Shown here: positions 7,785 through 16,259 of the stretch, piece after piece | Layout: the number at the start of each line of letters is the position of its first letter | How positions within the stretch are numbered: position 1 is the stretch's first letter | The notes under the pieces: generated by a model | The model's database searches: none | Seen by the model: the letters and a program-made list of their open reading frames with translations, nothing else | Told to the model about the DNA's origin: nothing | Position numbers and translations under genes: made by a program | NCBI RefSeq assembly: GCF_000214665.1 | Contig: NC_015572.1 | Coordinates: 4,030,001-4,094,000 of the forward strand | Origin: Methylomonas methanica MC09 | Lineage (GTDB): Bacteria > Pseudomonadota > Gammaproteobacteria > Methylococcales > Methylomonadaceae | Length of the DNA stretch: 64,000 nucleotides | Direction of reading: 5' to 3'

Positions 7785-10700
7785 TCATAGAGGAAAACCA
7801 GGGCCACGATTACTATTTTTTGGCGGACTTCCATCGGCAGGTCTGTCCCATTGGTGACCATGAGGCATACCAGAGTTACCATGGGAATGGTCATAATCTA
7901 TATCGAAGTCGGGGTACCCATCGTCCCCATATAATCTTTCCTGGCTTTTATTCCCTTTACTGTTATTACTTTGACTAACGTCACCCGGTTCTCCTCTAAA
8001 TGGATTAGATGTATTTGAATTGTTAGTATCAAAAGCATCATCCGCCTGATTAAACATCCCATTCCCTGTCAACGTTCCATCACCTAATGACGACGGATAA
8101 GTTACAGCAAAAACCGCAAAACCTATAGGATTCCTGGCCCAAGCGGGTACGCTAACACTACCGGCTCTTCCACCCTCCGACGCCGCCAACCCGCTCGGAT
8201 CGACCAACATAATCGGATTCCCGCCGACATAGGCATACAGGTTAAGCCCTCCCTCAAACCCGATCGGGTCCTCGCTGATGAACCTACCGGTATCCGCATC
8301 ATAGTATCTGGCCCGCATGTAGTACAAGTTGCTGCCTTCGGCTTGGATGCCCACTTGCCCGGCGTATTGGAACGGCTGCGGGATGGCTTCGGTTTTGGCC
8401 ATCAGTTTGCCGTACGGGTCGTAGGCGTAAGTGTTTACGGTGTGCTGGCTTTGATCGGTTATCGCCACGGTATGGCCGGTGCCGTCGAAGTGGTAGACGT
8501 AAAGCTGGCCGGTTTGAGCGTCGACCATCGCGGTGAGGCCTTGGCCGTAGATGTAGTACCGGGTGATGGTGTTGTTTTGGTCGGCTTCGGCCAGCAGGTT
8601 GCCGGCGGCGTCGTAGATGTATTTTGTTGTTTGGCCGTTTCTTGTCGCCTTGATGCGATTGCCGACGCCGTCGTAGACATACGTGCTGTTGCCTTGGCTG
8701 ATCAGCCGGTGGGCATGGTCGAAAACGAAGGCGATGGCGTTTTTGCTTTGCAGCTGGCCTTCGTCGTCGTAGCTCAAGGTGGCCGCGGTGGTGCCGGCCA
8801 GCCGGTTTTTGGGGGTGTTGTAGCTATATCCCTGGCTGCCGTCGATCAGTTGCGCCGGCCGTTGCGGTTCTTCGACCAGGGCCTTGATGCGGTTGCCGTT
8901 GGCGTCCAGCGTGTATTGATAGTCGGCCAGGGTTTGGCCGTTGGCGGTGTGTTTGACGCCTTTGAGCCGGTTGGCGTTGTCCAGGCCGTAGCCGATGGTT
9001 CCGCCGTTGAATGCGTCGGTCTGTTCCAGGCGGCCGGCGGCGTCGTAGTGGTAGGTCGCGGTGGGCGTGCCGGCCAGCCAGTCGATGCGCACGGTTTTTA
9101 AGCGGTCGGCGGCGTCGTAACCGTAGGTTACGCTACGGTTAGCGCCCGGATAGATCACTGTTTTCAGGCGGCCGGCCGGGTCGTATTGGTAGCCGACGCT
9201 AAAGCCGTGCGGATCGGTATGGCTTTCCAACCGGTTCAGTGCGTCATAGGTGTTGGCGGTCGTCCCGCTGGGATCGGTCATGGTTTTCAGGTTGTCGCGG
9301 CTGTCGTAGTTGAAGACGACTTGGCTTGAATCCTGATAGGTGATGCGTTTGAGTTTGCCGGTGGTGGTATAGGCCAGCGTGGTGGTGTGGCCGTTGCGGT
9401 CGGTTTGGCTGTGAATCCGGCCGGCGTCGTCGTATGTCGCGAGCCTTTTTTTGCCGAGCGGGTCGGTTTGCTCTTTCAGTAAGCCCCGTTTGTCGTAGAC
9501 ATCGAAGGTTGTGGCGGCGCCGGTCCGGTCGGTCAGTTGCCCGAGTTGGCCGATGGCGTTGTAATCGGTGTTGACCACGGGGTATGCCCCGGTCTTTTGC
9601 GTGTCGAGCCAGCCGAAGGCGTCGTAGACGTAATCGGTTCGGGCTTGGCGGGCGTCGATTTGGTATTGAATCCGGCCGTTCGGATAGTAGCCGGTCGTGG
9701 TTTGGATGGGCTGCCCGTTTTCATCGTGTTCGCCGTTGCGGTACCGGATCGGGTGGTGTTCGGCGTCGTAGTCGATCTCGGCGGCGTGTGTCAGCGCGTC
9801 GATGACTTTGGCCAAGCGCATCTGGCCGTCGTATTGGAATTCGGTCGGCTGGTTCAGGGCGTTCCAGCTAAAGCGCAGGTTGTTGTCGCCGTCGTAGCTT
9901 CGAAGGCTGCTATGGCCGAGGGCGTCGGTCTGTTTGACTGTCTGGCCCTGGCCGTCGTATTCGGCCGAACGTTTCTCGCCCAAGGCGTTTTCTGTGGCGA
10001 CGGTGCGGCCGGCGGCGTCGTAGTAATACGTCGTGCGGTGGCCGAGCGGGTCTTCTTCGCTGGAGGACAAACCGGTGTAGTGCAGTTTATAGACGGCCGT
10101 GGTGTTATTGTCGCGCGGGGCGGTTTGTTGGATGACCCGGGCATGCTCGTCGTAGATGTTGTCGACGATAACGGCGTTGACCGGGTCGGTGACGGTCAGA
10201 ATTTGGTGCAGGCCGTCGTAGCCGTATTGCCACAGCTTGTTTTCGGCATCGCGATATTCACTGAGATCGCCGGTCGCGGCATTATAGGTATAACTGACGC
10301 TGCGCCCCTGGTTGTCGGCTACCTGGTCGAGCTTGCCGCCGGTATAGCTTAGGGTCAGGCTGCGGTTGTAGGCGTCCTTGACTTGGGTCAGCAGATCGTC
10401 GGTATAGGTAAAACTCAGCACGTTACCGTCGACGTCCGTCAGGCTTTGGATACGGTTGTCTGCGCCGAAAGCCAGTACCGTGCCGAAGCGTTCGTTGAGT
10501 TGGTAGGTGCCGTCGGCATTCTTGATCAACCGGGTGGTGACGCCGGGCGGGGCGACGTAGCTGCCGTCTGGCAGTTGGCGGTAGCTCAGGGCCCTGTCGC
10601 CCAGTTGGACGCTGACGGATTTATCCTGTAGTTGTTCGACGGCCCAGTGCGCCACCAGGGCGCCGACGGTCCAGTCTTGTAACGACGGCTGTAACGGCGA

Positions 10701-13385
10701 CATCAGGTCAAGCGTGGCGTAGGCTGCCACGATGAGCGCGGCGGCATCTTGCGGGGTACGCAGGCCGAGAGCGGTTTTGACGTCGCTATGCTTATTCAGG
10801 CGGATGTTATAACTATGGTTCCAGCCTTTGCCAAGGCCGGCCGCGTCTTGATTGACCTGTTGGCTGTTGTAGCTGCGAGCAAAGCTCAGGCCGCGCGGGC
10901 CGCTACCGCCCAGACTCAGATCGACGGATTGGTTCAGATAGGCACCGCTGCCCAGGTCGACAGGATCGGCGGCGCGCGGGGTGGAGACGTTGGCGGGCGG
11001 CTGTTGCAGCGGAATGTAACTGGTTTGCGCTACCGGGGTGTTGACCGGCGCGGCCAAGGTGCCGTAACCGCCGTTCAAACCGCCGCCGATGATCATACCC
11101 AGGCTGCGTTGGTTACCATTAACCCGATAATCGATGTAGCCGTTACCGTGCCAACTGTTGAGCGTCGCTTGGCCGTTTTCCGGCAAAATCAAGGTGGCAC
11201 CTGCGCCGGCCGCAGCTTGTAGTTTACCGATATCGTTGGTGGAGTACCCGGTCAATTGGTTTTTAATTGCGGTAAAATTTGCGGCTCTGGCCAAAAAGAA
11301 TTTCTGGCTGCTTTGGTTATTGAGGGCAAAAATCCTGATGGTGGATAGCGCTGCCCGGTCGACGCCTTGCAGCTGTTCCAGTACGCCGTGCTCCATGGCA
11401 CTACCGATCAGGCCGTCGGCCTGAAAAGCCCCGGCCGCAGCCGCGACACTTTGCGGCAGCGTGGGCGAAAACTGGGCTTTAATGTCGACGAAATAGCTGT
11501 CTTCCTGGCCGACGATACCGAAACGGTGATGGTGAATCATCCGGTAGTCGCTGACTGCATTGAGTATGTCATCAGCCAACTGCGTCTGCTGCATCCAGCT
11601 TTGGCCGATCACGTTCAAGGTCTCGCTGAGCACCTCGCGGGAATCGTCGGCGACGCCTTGCAGGGTCAACCTGTCCAGATAGCGTTGCCGCTCGGCCAGT
11701 AGACTGCTGTCGCGGTCGCCGCCGAAGGCCGAGGCCAATACGTAGCTGCCGCTACGCTTGAGTTTGAAAATAGCTTCCTGATCGGCAAATGTGCCGCTAT
11801 TGCCGGCATAGGGATGATCCACGGTAAGCTTCAAATCGGTCAAATTGCCGGCCGGCACACCTTCCGCCAGCAGCAGGGTATCGTCGAGATAGAATTGAGC
11901 TTCCGGCGTGTTTTGCACCGCGCCGGTCAGCTGCACGGCTTGGGAACCGATGCTGTTGCCTTGATAGGAATAATTAAGGTTCAACGTGGCGTTCTTGCGG
12001 CCCGCGCTTTGATTAACACCGGTAAATTTGACTTTGACCGCCACGCTGCCATTATTGGCCGGAATGTTTTGGGTGCCGCCTCCCGATACGAATTGAAAGG
12101 CGCTGGCGCCAGTACCGGTAATGGTGCTGGTCACTTGAATGACAACACTGTTGGAATTCCCCGGATTCCAGGTAGACGTTGGACCGTCCTGACCGGGACT
12201 GACGGTGCCGAAATCGGCCGCGCCGGCCGGAGCCGGGTCTATGGCTACACTGTCGCCGACATAGTGAATACTCAGTTTCTTGCCGGCAATTTGCGGAATA
12301 TCCAGCGTGGTGTCGATCGCACCGTGTTGCAGACGCACGGTATGGATATAACCGGCGGGAATGTCTGTCCATGCGGTTTGCGTCGGAGTGCCTGCAAACG
12401 GCAACGCCGTGGGCAGACCGGCGCTGTCATCCGGAATAATGCGCAAGCCGCCTATGATGTCGCGCATGTAGGCGTTGGGATAATTTTGGCGCAGCTGATT
12501 AACCAGCTGCGTCGTCAAGTCGCTTAACTCGGCGCTCAAACCGGGCGCATTGAGATTTTGGATGGAGTCCGTGCCCAAGGTGCCGCCCGCCGCGCTCAAT
12601 AAAGCGGCTTTGTCGAAGCCCATGGCGGCGGCCAGATCGATACCGGCCTGTTTTTCGCTGGGTTTAAAGGCCGGATCCAGCGCCACGTCGGCGCCATTGA
12701 TATTCGCCACCACCCAAACCCGGTCCATCGTTAGACTGGTGCCGTTATGAACCGCTGCCGGTATGCCGCCGCTGCCAATAATAGTGCCGATCAAATCGGC
12801 GTTGGCATCGCTGCCCAGCCAATGCGCCATATCCAGCCGGCCGGCATCCGACACTGGGATACTCATGCTGCCGTATTGATAATTCGCGGTGTAACCCGCT
12901 GCCCGCAGTAACTCCACCAGTACGGCAGCCTGATCGAAGTCGTTACCGCTACGTTCTTTGAGCGTCAGATAAGGGCCTTTCAGCGCACCGTAATACGGTG
13001 CGTAGGTAAAATGATTGCGGACGAATTGGTAGATACGGCGCGGGTCGTTCTCCAGGGCTGCTGCCAATTGGCTGAATTCGCTGGCAGCCGACGTCATGGC
13101 CGCGCCAGCCGGTAATGCCGCCGTTGACGATGCGCCCGAATCAGCTTGAAACGCCGCCGATTTGGCTTGTCTTTGCACTTGCCGGCTACGCTGTTGCGTT
13201 AAGGTTTGTTCGCGCTGTTCGATAACCGCTTGCGCGGTTTCGGGCGGTACCAACCCGGCGGTTTGATCGATCCAGCCCGCCGGTGCCGGTTGGGCGTATG
13301 CATTTGAAAATATCGGCAACAGACAGAAAAATACCGCTAACCGCACCATCGGATGGCCGGTCAATTCACGAATCGAAACACGCAT
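7785..13385 (-). CDS. Full-length secreted RHS repeat protein with C-terminal toxin tip
   Basis: An 1866-aa polymorphic toxin. Residues 1-31 form a signal peptide (hydrophobic run ending ..SNAYA-QP). Residues about 105-170 resemble a transglutaminase-like fold, but the catalytic Cys position reads DFDQ, so it is probably structural. A beta-rich middle with a choice-of-anchor-like FQFVSGGG region follows. From about residue 800 come many YD repeats, then the RHS core (RYYDADTGRFISEDPIG). The last 125 residues are the variable tip, with a YGDDGYPDFDIDYDHSHG motif and a following HGHQWDR, a His/Asp-rich arrangement seen in several RHS toxin tips (possibly a type 24-like domain, not certain). The immunity candidate is at 7395. 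The protein is probably exported by Sec and displayed or released to poison neighbours. Confidence 0.85.
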   Translation of the reverse strand: MRVSIRELTGHPMVRLAVFFCLLPIFSNAYAQPAPAGWIDQTAGLVPPETAQAVIEQREQTLTQQRSRQVQRQAKSAAFQADSGASSTAALPAGAAMTSAASEFSQLAAALENDPRRIYQFVRNHFTYAPYYGALKGPYLTLKERSGNDFDQAAVLVELLRAAGYTANYQYGSMSIPVSDAGRLDMAHWLGSDANADLIGTIIGSGGIPAAVHNGTSLTMDRVWVVANINGADVALDPAFKPSEKQAGIDLAAAMGFDKAALLSAAGGTLGTDSIQNLNAPGLSAELSDLTTQLVNQLRQNYPNAYMRDIIGGLRIIPDDSAGLPTALPFAGTPTQTAWTDIPAGYIHTVRLQHGAIDTTLDIPQIAGKKLSIHYVGDSVAIDPAPAGAADFGTVSPGQDGPTSTWNPGNSNSVVIQVTSTITGTGASAFQFVSGGGTQNIPANNGSVAVKVKFTGVNQSAGRKNATLNLNYSYQGNSIGSQAVQLTGAVQNTPEAQFYLDDTLLLAEGVPAGNLTDLKLTVDHPYAGNSGTFADQEAIFKLKRSGSYVLASAFGGDRDSSLLAERQRYLDRLTLQGVADDSREVLSETLNVIGQSWMQQTQLADDILNAVSDYRMIHHHRFGIVGQEDSYFVDIKAQFSPTLPQSVAAAAGAFQADGLIGSAMEHGVLEQLQGVDRAALSTIRIFALNNQSSQKFFLARAANFTAIKNQLTGYSTNDIGKLQAAAGAGATLILPENGQATLNSWHGNGYIDYRVNGNQRSLGMIIGGGLNGGYGTLAAPVNTPVAQTSYIPLQQPPANVSTPRAADPVDLGSGAYLNQSVDLSLGGSGPRGLSFARSYNSQQVNQDAAGLGKGWNHSYNIRLNKHSDVKTALGLRTPQDAAALIVAAYATLDLMSPLQPSLQDWTVGALVAHWAVEQLQDKSVSVQLGDRALSYRQLPDGSYVAPPGVTTRLIKNADGTYQLNERFGTVLAFGADNRIQSLTDVDGNVLSFTYTDDLLTQVKDAYNRSLTLSYTGGKLDQVADNQGRSVSYTYNAATGDLSEYRDAENKLWQYGYDGLHQILTVTDPVNAVIVDNIYDEHARVIQQTAPRDNNTTAVYKLHYTGLSSSEEDPLGHRTTYYYDAAGRTVATENALGEKRSAEYDGQGQTVKQTDALGHSSLRSYDGDNNLRFSWNALNQPTEFQYDGQMRLAKVIDALTHAAEIDYDAEHHPIRYRNGEHDENGQPIQTTTGYYPNGRIQYQIDARQARTDYVYDAFGWLDTQKTGAYPVVNTDYNAIGQLGQLTDRTGAATTFDVYDKRGLLKEQTDPLGKKRLATYDDAGRIHSQTDRNGHTTTLAYTTTGKLKRITYQDSSQVVFNYDSRDNLKTMTDPSGTTANTYDALNRLESHTDPHGFSVGYQYDPAGRLKTVIYPGANRSVTYGYDAADRLKTVRIDWLAGTPTATYHYDAAGRLEQTDAFNGGTIGYGLDNANRLKGVKHTANGQTLADYQYTLDANGNRIKALVEEPQRPAQLIDGSQGYSYNTPKNRLAGTTAATLSYDDEGQLQSKNAIAFVFDHAHRLISQGNSTYVYDGVGNRIKATRNGQTTKYIYDAAGNLLAEADQNNTITRYYIYGQGLTAMVDAQTGQLYVYHFDGTGHTVAITDQSQHTVNTYAYDPYGKLMAKTEAIPQPFQYAGQVGIQAEGSNLYYMRARYYDADTGRFISEDPIGFEGGLNLYAYVGGNPIMLVDPSGLAASEGGRAGSVSVPAWARNPIGFAVFAVTYPSSLGDGTLTGNGMFNQADDAFDTNNSNTSNPFRGEPGDVSQSNNSKGNKSQERLYGDDGYPDFDIDYDHSHGNSGMPHGHQWDRPADGSPPKNSNRGPGFPL
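8801..10997. repeat. Long direct repeat, RHS copy 1 (partner at 4880-7076)
   Basis: This is the counterpart of the 2.2-kb repeat at 4880-7076, within the full-length RHS gene. It covers the YD repeats from the beginning of the repeat barrel to just before the RHS core. The two copies have the same orientation, so exchange between them would swap the toxin tip of the expressed gene. Confidence 0.85.
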
Positions 13386-13389
13386 ACGC

Positions 13390-13983
13390 TTAAATTCCTT
13401 TTTTTGTTTTTTGGGATTGGCTGGCCAAGAGCAGAAATAAAGACAACGCTAACAGCCATAGCATCCGCCCCCGGTCGGGCAAGGCAGGCACCTGCGTACT
13501 GGTATTGCTTTGCAGCGGGTTGGTGCCGGCCTGAAATTCGGCGAGATTGCTGATACCGTCGTTATCGCTATCCAGGGTGGCATCCGCCGCGTTAAGCGGA
13601 TCGAACCCGTACTGCAATTCGAACGCATCGGACATGCCGTCGCCATCGTCGTCGGTATCTACGAAATTGGCCACCAAGTCGCCGTCGGTATCCGGGCTGT
13701 TGCTCACGCCCTGCGTGTCAAAGTTACCGCTGGCGTCGTATTGATACGTTATGGCGGGGCCATCCTGACGCGCGACGCTTGTCAACCGATTAAGGTCGTC
13801 ATAGACATAGTTTATTTCCACGCCGGCATAAACCGACGTCGACAATATCAGCGGAAAACACCCAAGCAAGGCCCACGGAATCAAGCGCACCAAAGCCGAA
13901 GGGCCCGATGAGCTTGCCGACGTTTCGGCCGAGATTCCGTTGAATGCGCATGACGCCCTGTCGCCTGATGAATTGCCTGACAT
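13390..13983 (-). CDS. YD-repeat/TSP3-type calcium-repeat protein with IPTL-like sorting tail
   Basis: A 197-aa exported protein, started at the ATG at 13983 because a GGAGAG ribosome site lies 6 bp before it. A signal segment (residues about 30-55, ending ..STSVYAG) precedes a single YD repeat (NYVYDDLNRLTSV). Next come DxDxDG-type repeats (DTDGD, DTDDDGDGMSD, DSDNDGISN) that should bind calcium. The tail reads VPALPDRGRMLWLLALSLFLLLAS then a basic end. This resembles a degenerate IPTL-CTERM signal (motif, hydrophobic helix, Arg/Lys) and suits processing by the exosortase H encoded divergently at 14550. It ends 4 bp before the full-length RHS gene and is probably co-transcribed with it. Confidence 0.65.
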   Translation of the reverse strand: MSGNSSGDRASCAFNGISAETSASSSGPSALVRLIPWALLGCFPLILSTSVYAGVEINYVYDDLNRLTSVARQDGPAITYQYDASGNFDTQGVSNSPDTDGDLVANFVDTDDDGDGMSDAFELQYGFDPLNAADATLDSDNDGISNLAEFQAGTNPLQSNTSTQVPALPDRGRMLWLLALSLFLLLASQSQKTKKGI

Positions 13984-14549
13984 GAATAACTCTCCTTCGA
14001 TTATCGATTTCAACTTTTCCATACTGTATCGATGCATTTTTATAAAAAGCTGCTTTCGGCCGCTCTATATACAAAAAACATAACCGTTTGCGATTGGATC
14101 ATTCGATTCTTTTTGTTGAACTAAAATCAATCGCGCCGCATACGCCCGCGCTTAGAGTAACAGCCAAATTACTGCGCAACAAGTGTTGCTCCAGCGCTCT
14201 CCAGATGGTGATCATTCGATTCGTATGCCGATCAAGTCCACAAACGTCATACGGCGACCGAGTCCGGCAAGCAATCCCGCATGCACTAAATCCAAACGCT
14301 AGAACCCATACGCAATTATAGCGCCAGAGCACTCAAATCCCGCCAATTATCACGCCTGGGACATATTTACAAAACGCCGGACAACAATATTACTATGTTA
14401 TTTGACACAAAATACGTCATATACCACGCTTATCGCGGCCGTCTTTCGCTTATTTGTCCGCGGATGCGGAATTTATTTCTTTAGCCGGGAATAAAAATAA
14501 GTTAAATTAACCGTAAGCCGTTAAAATACGACCGACATCAACTATACCG
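13984..14549. other. Divergent intergenic region between RHS operon and exosortase
   Basis: This 566-bp region separates the minus-strand RHS operon from the plus-strand exosortase operon, so it should contain promoters for both. The stretch before 14550 is AT-rich. I could not assign a convincing -35/-10 pair or sigma-54 box. Short open frames here show no recognisable product. Confidence 0.4.
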
Positions 14550-15092
14550 ATGCAACCGAAAAAACCGATGCGCCCTATTAACCAAACCCTACAGCGCCAA
14601 ATAACCGCAATAGGTTATATATTGGGATTCATGCTTTTTAGCATTACCTTTGACTGGGTTTATTTAAAACTCTCGAACAACAGTTTTTTAGTATTTTATT
14701 TAAATCAAATTGCAATCATAAGCCGCGACTGCATTGGCTTTTTAGCCCCCGAGAACAAAGTGTTCGTTCACAATAACGCGCTATTATCCGCCAATGCTTA
14801 TTTAGAGGTGGACGCAAGCTGTTCCGGCAGCGATTTTTTATTACCCATGGCTGCCGCAATGTTGGTTTTTAAGACATCGCTTAAACAAAAGCTGTTTGGC
14901 ATTATATTCGCAGCCGTCTTAATTTCAGCACTGAATTTAGCCAGAATAGTAATATTATACCTCATTAAATGTTATCAACCGATATGGTTCGTACCCGTGC
15001 ATGAATACATAGCACCAGGGTTTAACATTATTGTCTGTTGCTTGTATTTTTTATACTGGGCTTTGCCGGCCAAACCAGTTTTTACCGAATGA
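14550..15092 (+). CDS. xrtH: Exosortase/archaeosortase family transpeptidase (XrtH-like)
   Basis: A 180-aa polytopic inner-membrane protein of the exosortase family. The three expected catalytic residues are visible: Cys91 in VDASCSG, Arg132 in NLARIV and His151 in PVHEY. Exosortases cleave a C-terminal sorting tripartite signal from exported proteins and probably transfer them to a glycolipid or exopolysaccharide. The short length and the partner membrane protein that follows with a 4-bp ATGA overlap match the exosortase H arrangement, which recognises IPTL-CTERM signals. A candidate substrate with a degenerate signal is encoded divergently at 13390. Family assignment is strong; the H subtype is an inference. 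Confidence 0.85.
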   Translation: MQPKKPMRPINQTLQRQITAIGYILGFMLFSITFDWVYLKLSNNSFLVFYLNQIAIISRDCIGFLAPENKVFVHNNALLSANAYLEVDASCSGSDFLLPMAAAMLVFKTSLKQKLFGIIFAAVLISALNLARIVILYLIKCYQPIWFVPVHEYIAPGFNIIVCCLYFLYWALPAKPVFTE

Positions 15093-15781
15093 CTTTCGAA
15101 TATATGTTACGGTTATTTTTGGCATGGGGAATAGTCTCGACTTTTGTGCTATGTTTCGGCAACCGTATCGCCGAATTATCCAGAAAAAATTTAATCGGCA
15201 TGGCTTGGCGGTTTCTGGCATATTGGTTATTATTTTCCGTGCTTGGGGTTATTTATGGCAAGCAGTTACTTACCCCCTTTTTACCTAGCCTAAGCACGTT
15301 AATTAACCTCATCCAACAGGAGTATTCCGCGTCTTTGATTATTACCGACAGACCAAGCTTTCATATTCAGCTGACTGGCACAATGAACAGCGACTTACCA
15401 CCCCTGGTAAAAGGTGACCAACTGAGTACCTTTGCGAATCTCATGCACTTTGTCGTTCCAAGCGTATTTTTTTATGCCTTGATGCTTGCTTGGCCGATTA
15501 ACGGTCTCCGTAAGCGGATTGGGCTTTTATTGCTCACCACCCCAACCATCCTGCTGTTTACCGCGCTCACGCTGCCATTTCAGTTGGTTGCGTTTAACGA
15601 ACACGCATTGCAAAAACTCGCCGCGCAATCAGGCTCCATGCGTGCGGATCCCTGGCTTTTAACTTGGGCAAAACTCGTTGAAGATACTGGCGGTTGGTTG
15701 CAGGCATTTGCCATTGCCATCGTCGGCAGCATCGCATTACAGAATACTTTTACGATTACGTCGCCCAAGGCACAAAAATAG
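15089..15781 (+). CDS. Exosortase H-associated membrane protein
   Basis: A 230-aa protein started at the ATG at 15089, which overlaps the exosortase stop (ATGA), indicating translational coupling. It has about five hydrophobic segments with a periplasmic loop between residues 80 and 125. No catalytic motif is visible. Proteins of this layout commonly accompany exosortase H and may help present or anchor the processed substrate. The exact role is not known. Assignment rests on topology and gene order. Confidence 0.65.
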   Translation: MTFEYMLRLFLAWGIVSTFVLCFGNRIAELSRKNLIGMAWRFLAYWLLFSVLGVIYGKQLLTPFLPSLSTLINLIQQEYSASLIITDRPSFHIQLTGTMNSDLPPLVKGDQLSTFANLMHFVVPSVFFYALMLAWPINGLRKRIGLLLLTTPTILLFTALTLPFQLVAFNEHALQKLAAQSGSMRADPWLLTWAKLVEDTGGWLQAFAIAIVGSIALQNTFTITSPKAQK

Positions 15782-16259
15782 ACTCGTCGCAAATCAAAAC
15801 CAAGTTTATAAGTGGCCGATAACTGACTGATTTGTTTTAATCAACCCGTGTCAAATTGTTACCTTCCAATCCAACAAGAACTCGACGAACTGGAATACGA
15901 ACATCGCAATACCCGCGACAAGCGGTATATAAATTGGCTGCACTCGAGCATTGTGATAACCATCGATTTTAAACTCTGTCAGTTAACAAACTATCCATCA
16001 ACTTTTTCCAACGAGCTTCGACTTTATTGAATGATGTCCAGCCGCATATCATTCGGTCAATAAACAGGGATTTGATCGGAAATAACTTCGGCATCCAGGT
16101 CACACGCATGCGGAATACCTTCAAGCGCCCATGACTTTTCCGGGTTTCGGCAATTCCTGCCGGAACGAAGCTGTCTTGCCAGGGTGGCTTCCTATTCGGG
16201 AAGTTATACCAAATCAAATCCTAAGCAATGTGAGAGAACCATAAAACTTAAAGGCAGGC
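15782..16259. other. Intergenic region upstream of the exopolysaccharide operon
   Basis: A 478-bp region without a supported gene. Short open frames on both strands (15848-16030 plus, 15969-16217 minus) lack ribosome sites and recognisable features. It probably carries the promoter of the exopolysaccharide operon. A weak AGGCAGGC ribosome site immediately precedes the start at 16260. Confidence 0.4.
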
